Shown piece after piece: positions 13,846-14,791 of a stretch of 14,791 nucleotides of DNA. The stretch's first letter is position 1, and each line of letters opens with the position of its first letter. Origin of the DNA: Chloroflexota bacterium (GTDB lineage: Bacteria > Chloroflexota > Limnocylindria > QHBO01); contig JAHFBB010000005.1 of assembly GCA_023250255.1 (NCBI GenBank), forward strand, positions 1 to 14,791, read 5' to 3'. The translations under genes were made by a program, and so were the position numbers. Below the pieces are notes generated by a model. The model did not search any database. It was not told the origin of the DNA and worked only from the letters and a program-made list of their open reading frames with translations.

Positions 13846-14791
13846 ATGGACTTCTGGGCACCTCTTGAAACCGAGGATCCGGAGATCTGGCAGGTCGTCA
13901 AGGCCGAGGAGGAACGGGCCCGTTCGCACCTCGAACTGATTGCCTCGGAGAGCTATCCGAGTCGTGCCGTCCTGGACGCGACCGGATCGGTGTTGACCGC
14001 GAAGTACGCCGAGGGATACCCCGGTCGTCGGTATTACGGCGGCTGCGAGGTAGTGGACGTCGCCGAGAACCTGGCCCGCGACCGGGCGAAGCGGTTGTTC
14101 GGCGCTGAGCACGCGAACGTCCAGCCGCACTCTGGCGCGCAGGCCAACATGGCGATCTACCACGCGCTGCTCGAACGCGGCGACCGGGTCATGGGGCTGG
14201 CGCTCGATCAGGGCGGTCATCTGACGCACGGGTCGCCGGTGAACTTCAGTGGCCGGTACTACGAATTCATCCCGTATCACGTCGACCGCCAGACACACCT
14301 GATCGACATGGACGAAGTTCGATCGCTGGCGCGTGAACAGCAGCCGAAACTGATCGTCACCGGCGCCACCGCCTATCCGCGGTTCTGGGATTTCGCCGCC
14401 TTCCGCGAGATCGCCGACGAGGTCGGCGCGCTGCTGATGACCGATATGTCCCACTTCTCTGGCCTGGTGGCCGGAGGCGTCCATCCATCGCCGGTGCCGC
14501 ACGCCCAGGTGGTGATGACCACCACCCACAAGACCCTGCGCGGCCCCCGCGGGGCCATGATCCTGTGCACCGCCGACCTGGCCAAGGCAATCGACAAGGC
14601 GGTCTTTCCGGGCATTCAGGGTGGACCGATGATGCACGTCATTGCCGGCAAGGCCGTCGCTTTCGCCGAGGCCATGAGCCCCGAGTTCCGCAGCGACATG
14701 GAACGAACGGTGGTCAATGCTCGCGTGCTGGCGGCGTCGCTGGCCGCTGCCGGTGCCAGCATCGTCAGCGGTGGAACCGACAATCACCTTG
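13846..14791 (+). CDS. glyA: Serine hydroxymethyltransferase (3' end cut off by the window)
   Basis: This PLP enzyme converts serine and tetrahydrofolate to glycine and methylene-tetrahydrofolate, supplying one-carbon units. 315 complete codons are visible of a usual length near 415-430. Landmarks are LELIASESYPSRAVLDATGS, the YAEGYPGRRYYGGCE block, QPHSGAQAN, LTHGSPVNFSG, TDMSHFSGLVAGGVHPSP (family DMAHIAGLVA; the Asp and His contacting PLP are kept) and TTTHKTLRGPRG with the PLP lysine K229. The Asp-Met-Ser-His-Phe-Ser variant and AYPRFWDF (family AYPRxIDF) are mild departures. It starts 29 bases after the aconitase X small subunit, with no ribosome binding site. It ends the conserved prfA-to-glyA order. 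Confidence 0.97.
   Translation, partial: MDFWAPLETEDPEIWQVVKAEEERARSHLELIASESYPSRAVLDATGSVLTAKYAEGYPGRRYYGGCEVVDVAENLARDRAKRLFGAEHANVQPHSGAQANMAIYHALLERGDRVMGLALDQGGHLTHGSPVNFSGRYYEFIPYHVDRQTHLIDMDEVRSLAREQQPKLIVTGATAYPRFWDFAAFREIADEVGALLMTDMSHFSGLVAGGVHPSPVPHAQVVMTTTHKTLRGPRGAMILCTADLAKAIDKAVFPGIQGGPMMHVIAGKAVAFAEAMSPEFRSDMERTVVNARVLAASLAAAGASIVSGGTDNHL

Noticed and set aside
13519..14787. A 422-codon open frame on the minus strand
   Set aside because: It is antisense to the aconitase X small subunit and glyA, both of which are clearly coding; no family resemblance was seen.
1..14791. tRNA genes, CRISPR arrays, insertion sequences, phage genes
   Set aside because: None seen by eye on either strand; the window is continuous housekeeping sequence.

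Overview
This window comes from a GC-rich bacterial chromosome (mid-60s percent GC by eye). It carries housekeeping genes packed almost end to end, with no tRNA, rRNA, CRISPR array or insertion sequence visible and no gene-free stretch above about 160 bases. Three things suggest Chloroflexota or a close relative: the block rplU-rpmA-rpmE / DUF1385 / prfA-prmC-tsaC-rpiB-glyA, a divergent partition locus beside rod-shape genes, and a Glu-type RpiB. This is an inference from gene order and sequence style; I cannot assign a genus.

Left part (1-5244). parB (running off the left edge) and parA are read leftward. A nearly perfect parS palindrome sits in the 160-base gap upstream of parA. Reading rightward from the same gap is a mreD-mrdA-rodA elongasome operon (MreD-like protein, PBP2 transpeptidase, RodA glycosyltransferase) without mreB or mreC next to it. 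Chromosome partitioning and cell elongation are therefore divergently arranged around one control region.

Middle part (5241-8083). An AI-2E-family membrane protein gene converges on rodA, and the two share the CTAG that ends both frames. Diverging from it is a radical-SAM-associated DUF2344/TIGR03936 gene without its usual radical SAM partner. Its 3' end contains a textbook promoter (TTGACA, 17 bases, TAGACT) for the ribosomal protein genes rplU, rpmA and rpmE.

Right part (8224-14791). A dense rightward series follows: DUF1385 membrane protein, release factor 1 (prfA), its GGQ methyltransferase (prmC), threonylcarbamoyl-AMP synthase (tsaC), ribose-5-phosphate isomerase B (rpiB), the two subunits of an aconitase X enzyme, and glyA (cut by the right edge). 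Most junctions are 4-base overlaps (ATGA, GTGA, CTGA) or gaps under 10 bases, which suggests coupled translation. prfA-prmC-tsaC-rpiB-glyA recalls the Bacillus order; the aconitase X pair is an insertion in that order and the most distinctive metabolic element here. Its large subunit appears to start at a CTG codon. Several genes (glyA, rpiB, possibly DUF1385 and the AI-2E gene) have a -10-like hexamer placed so that transcription would begin at or within a few bases of the start codon, suggesting leaderless or near-leaderless mRNAs.
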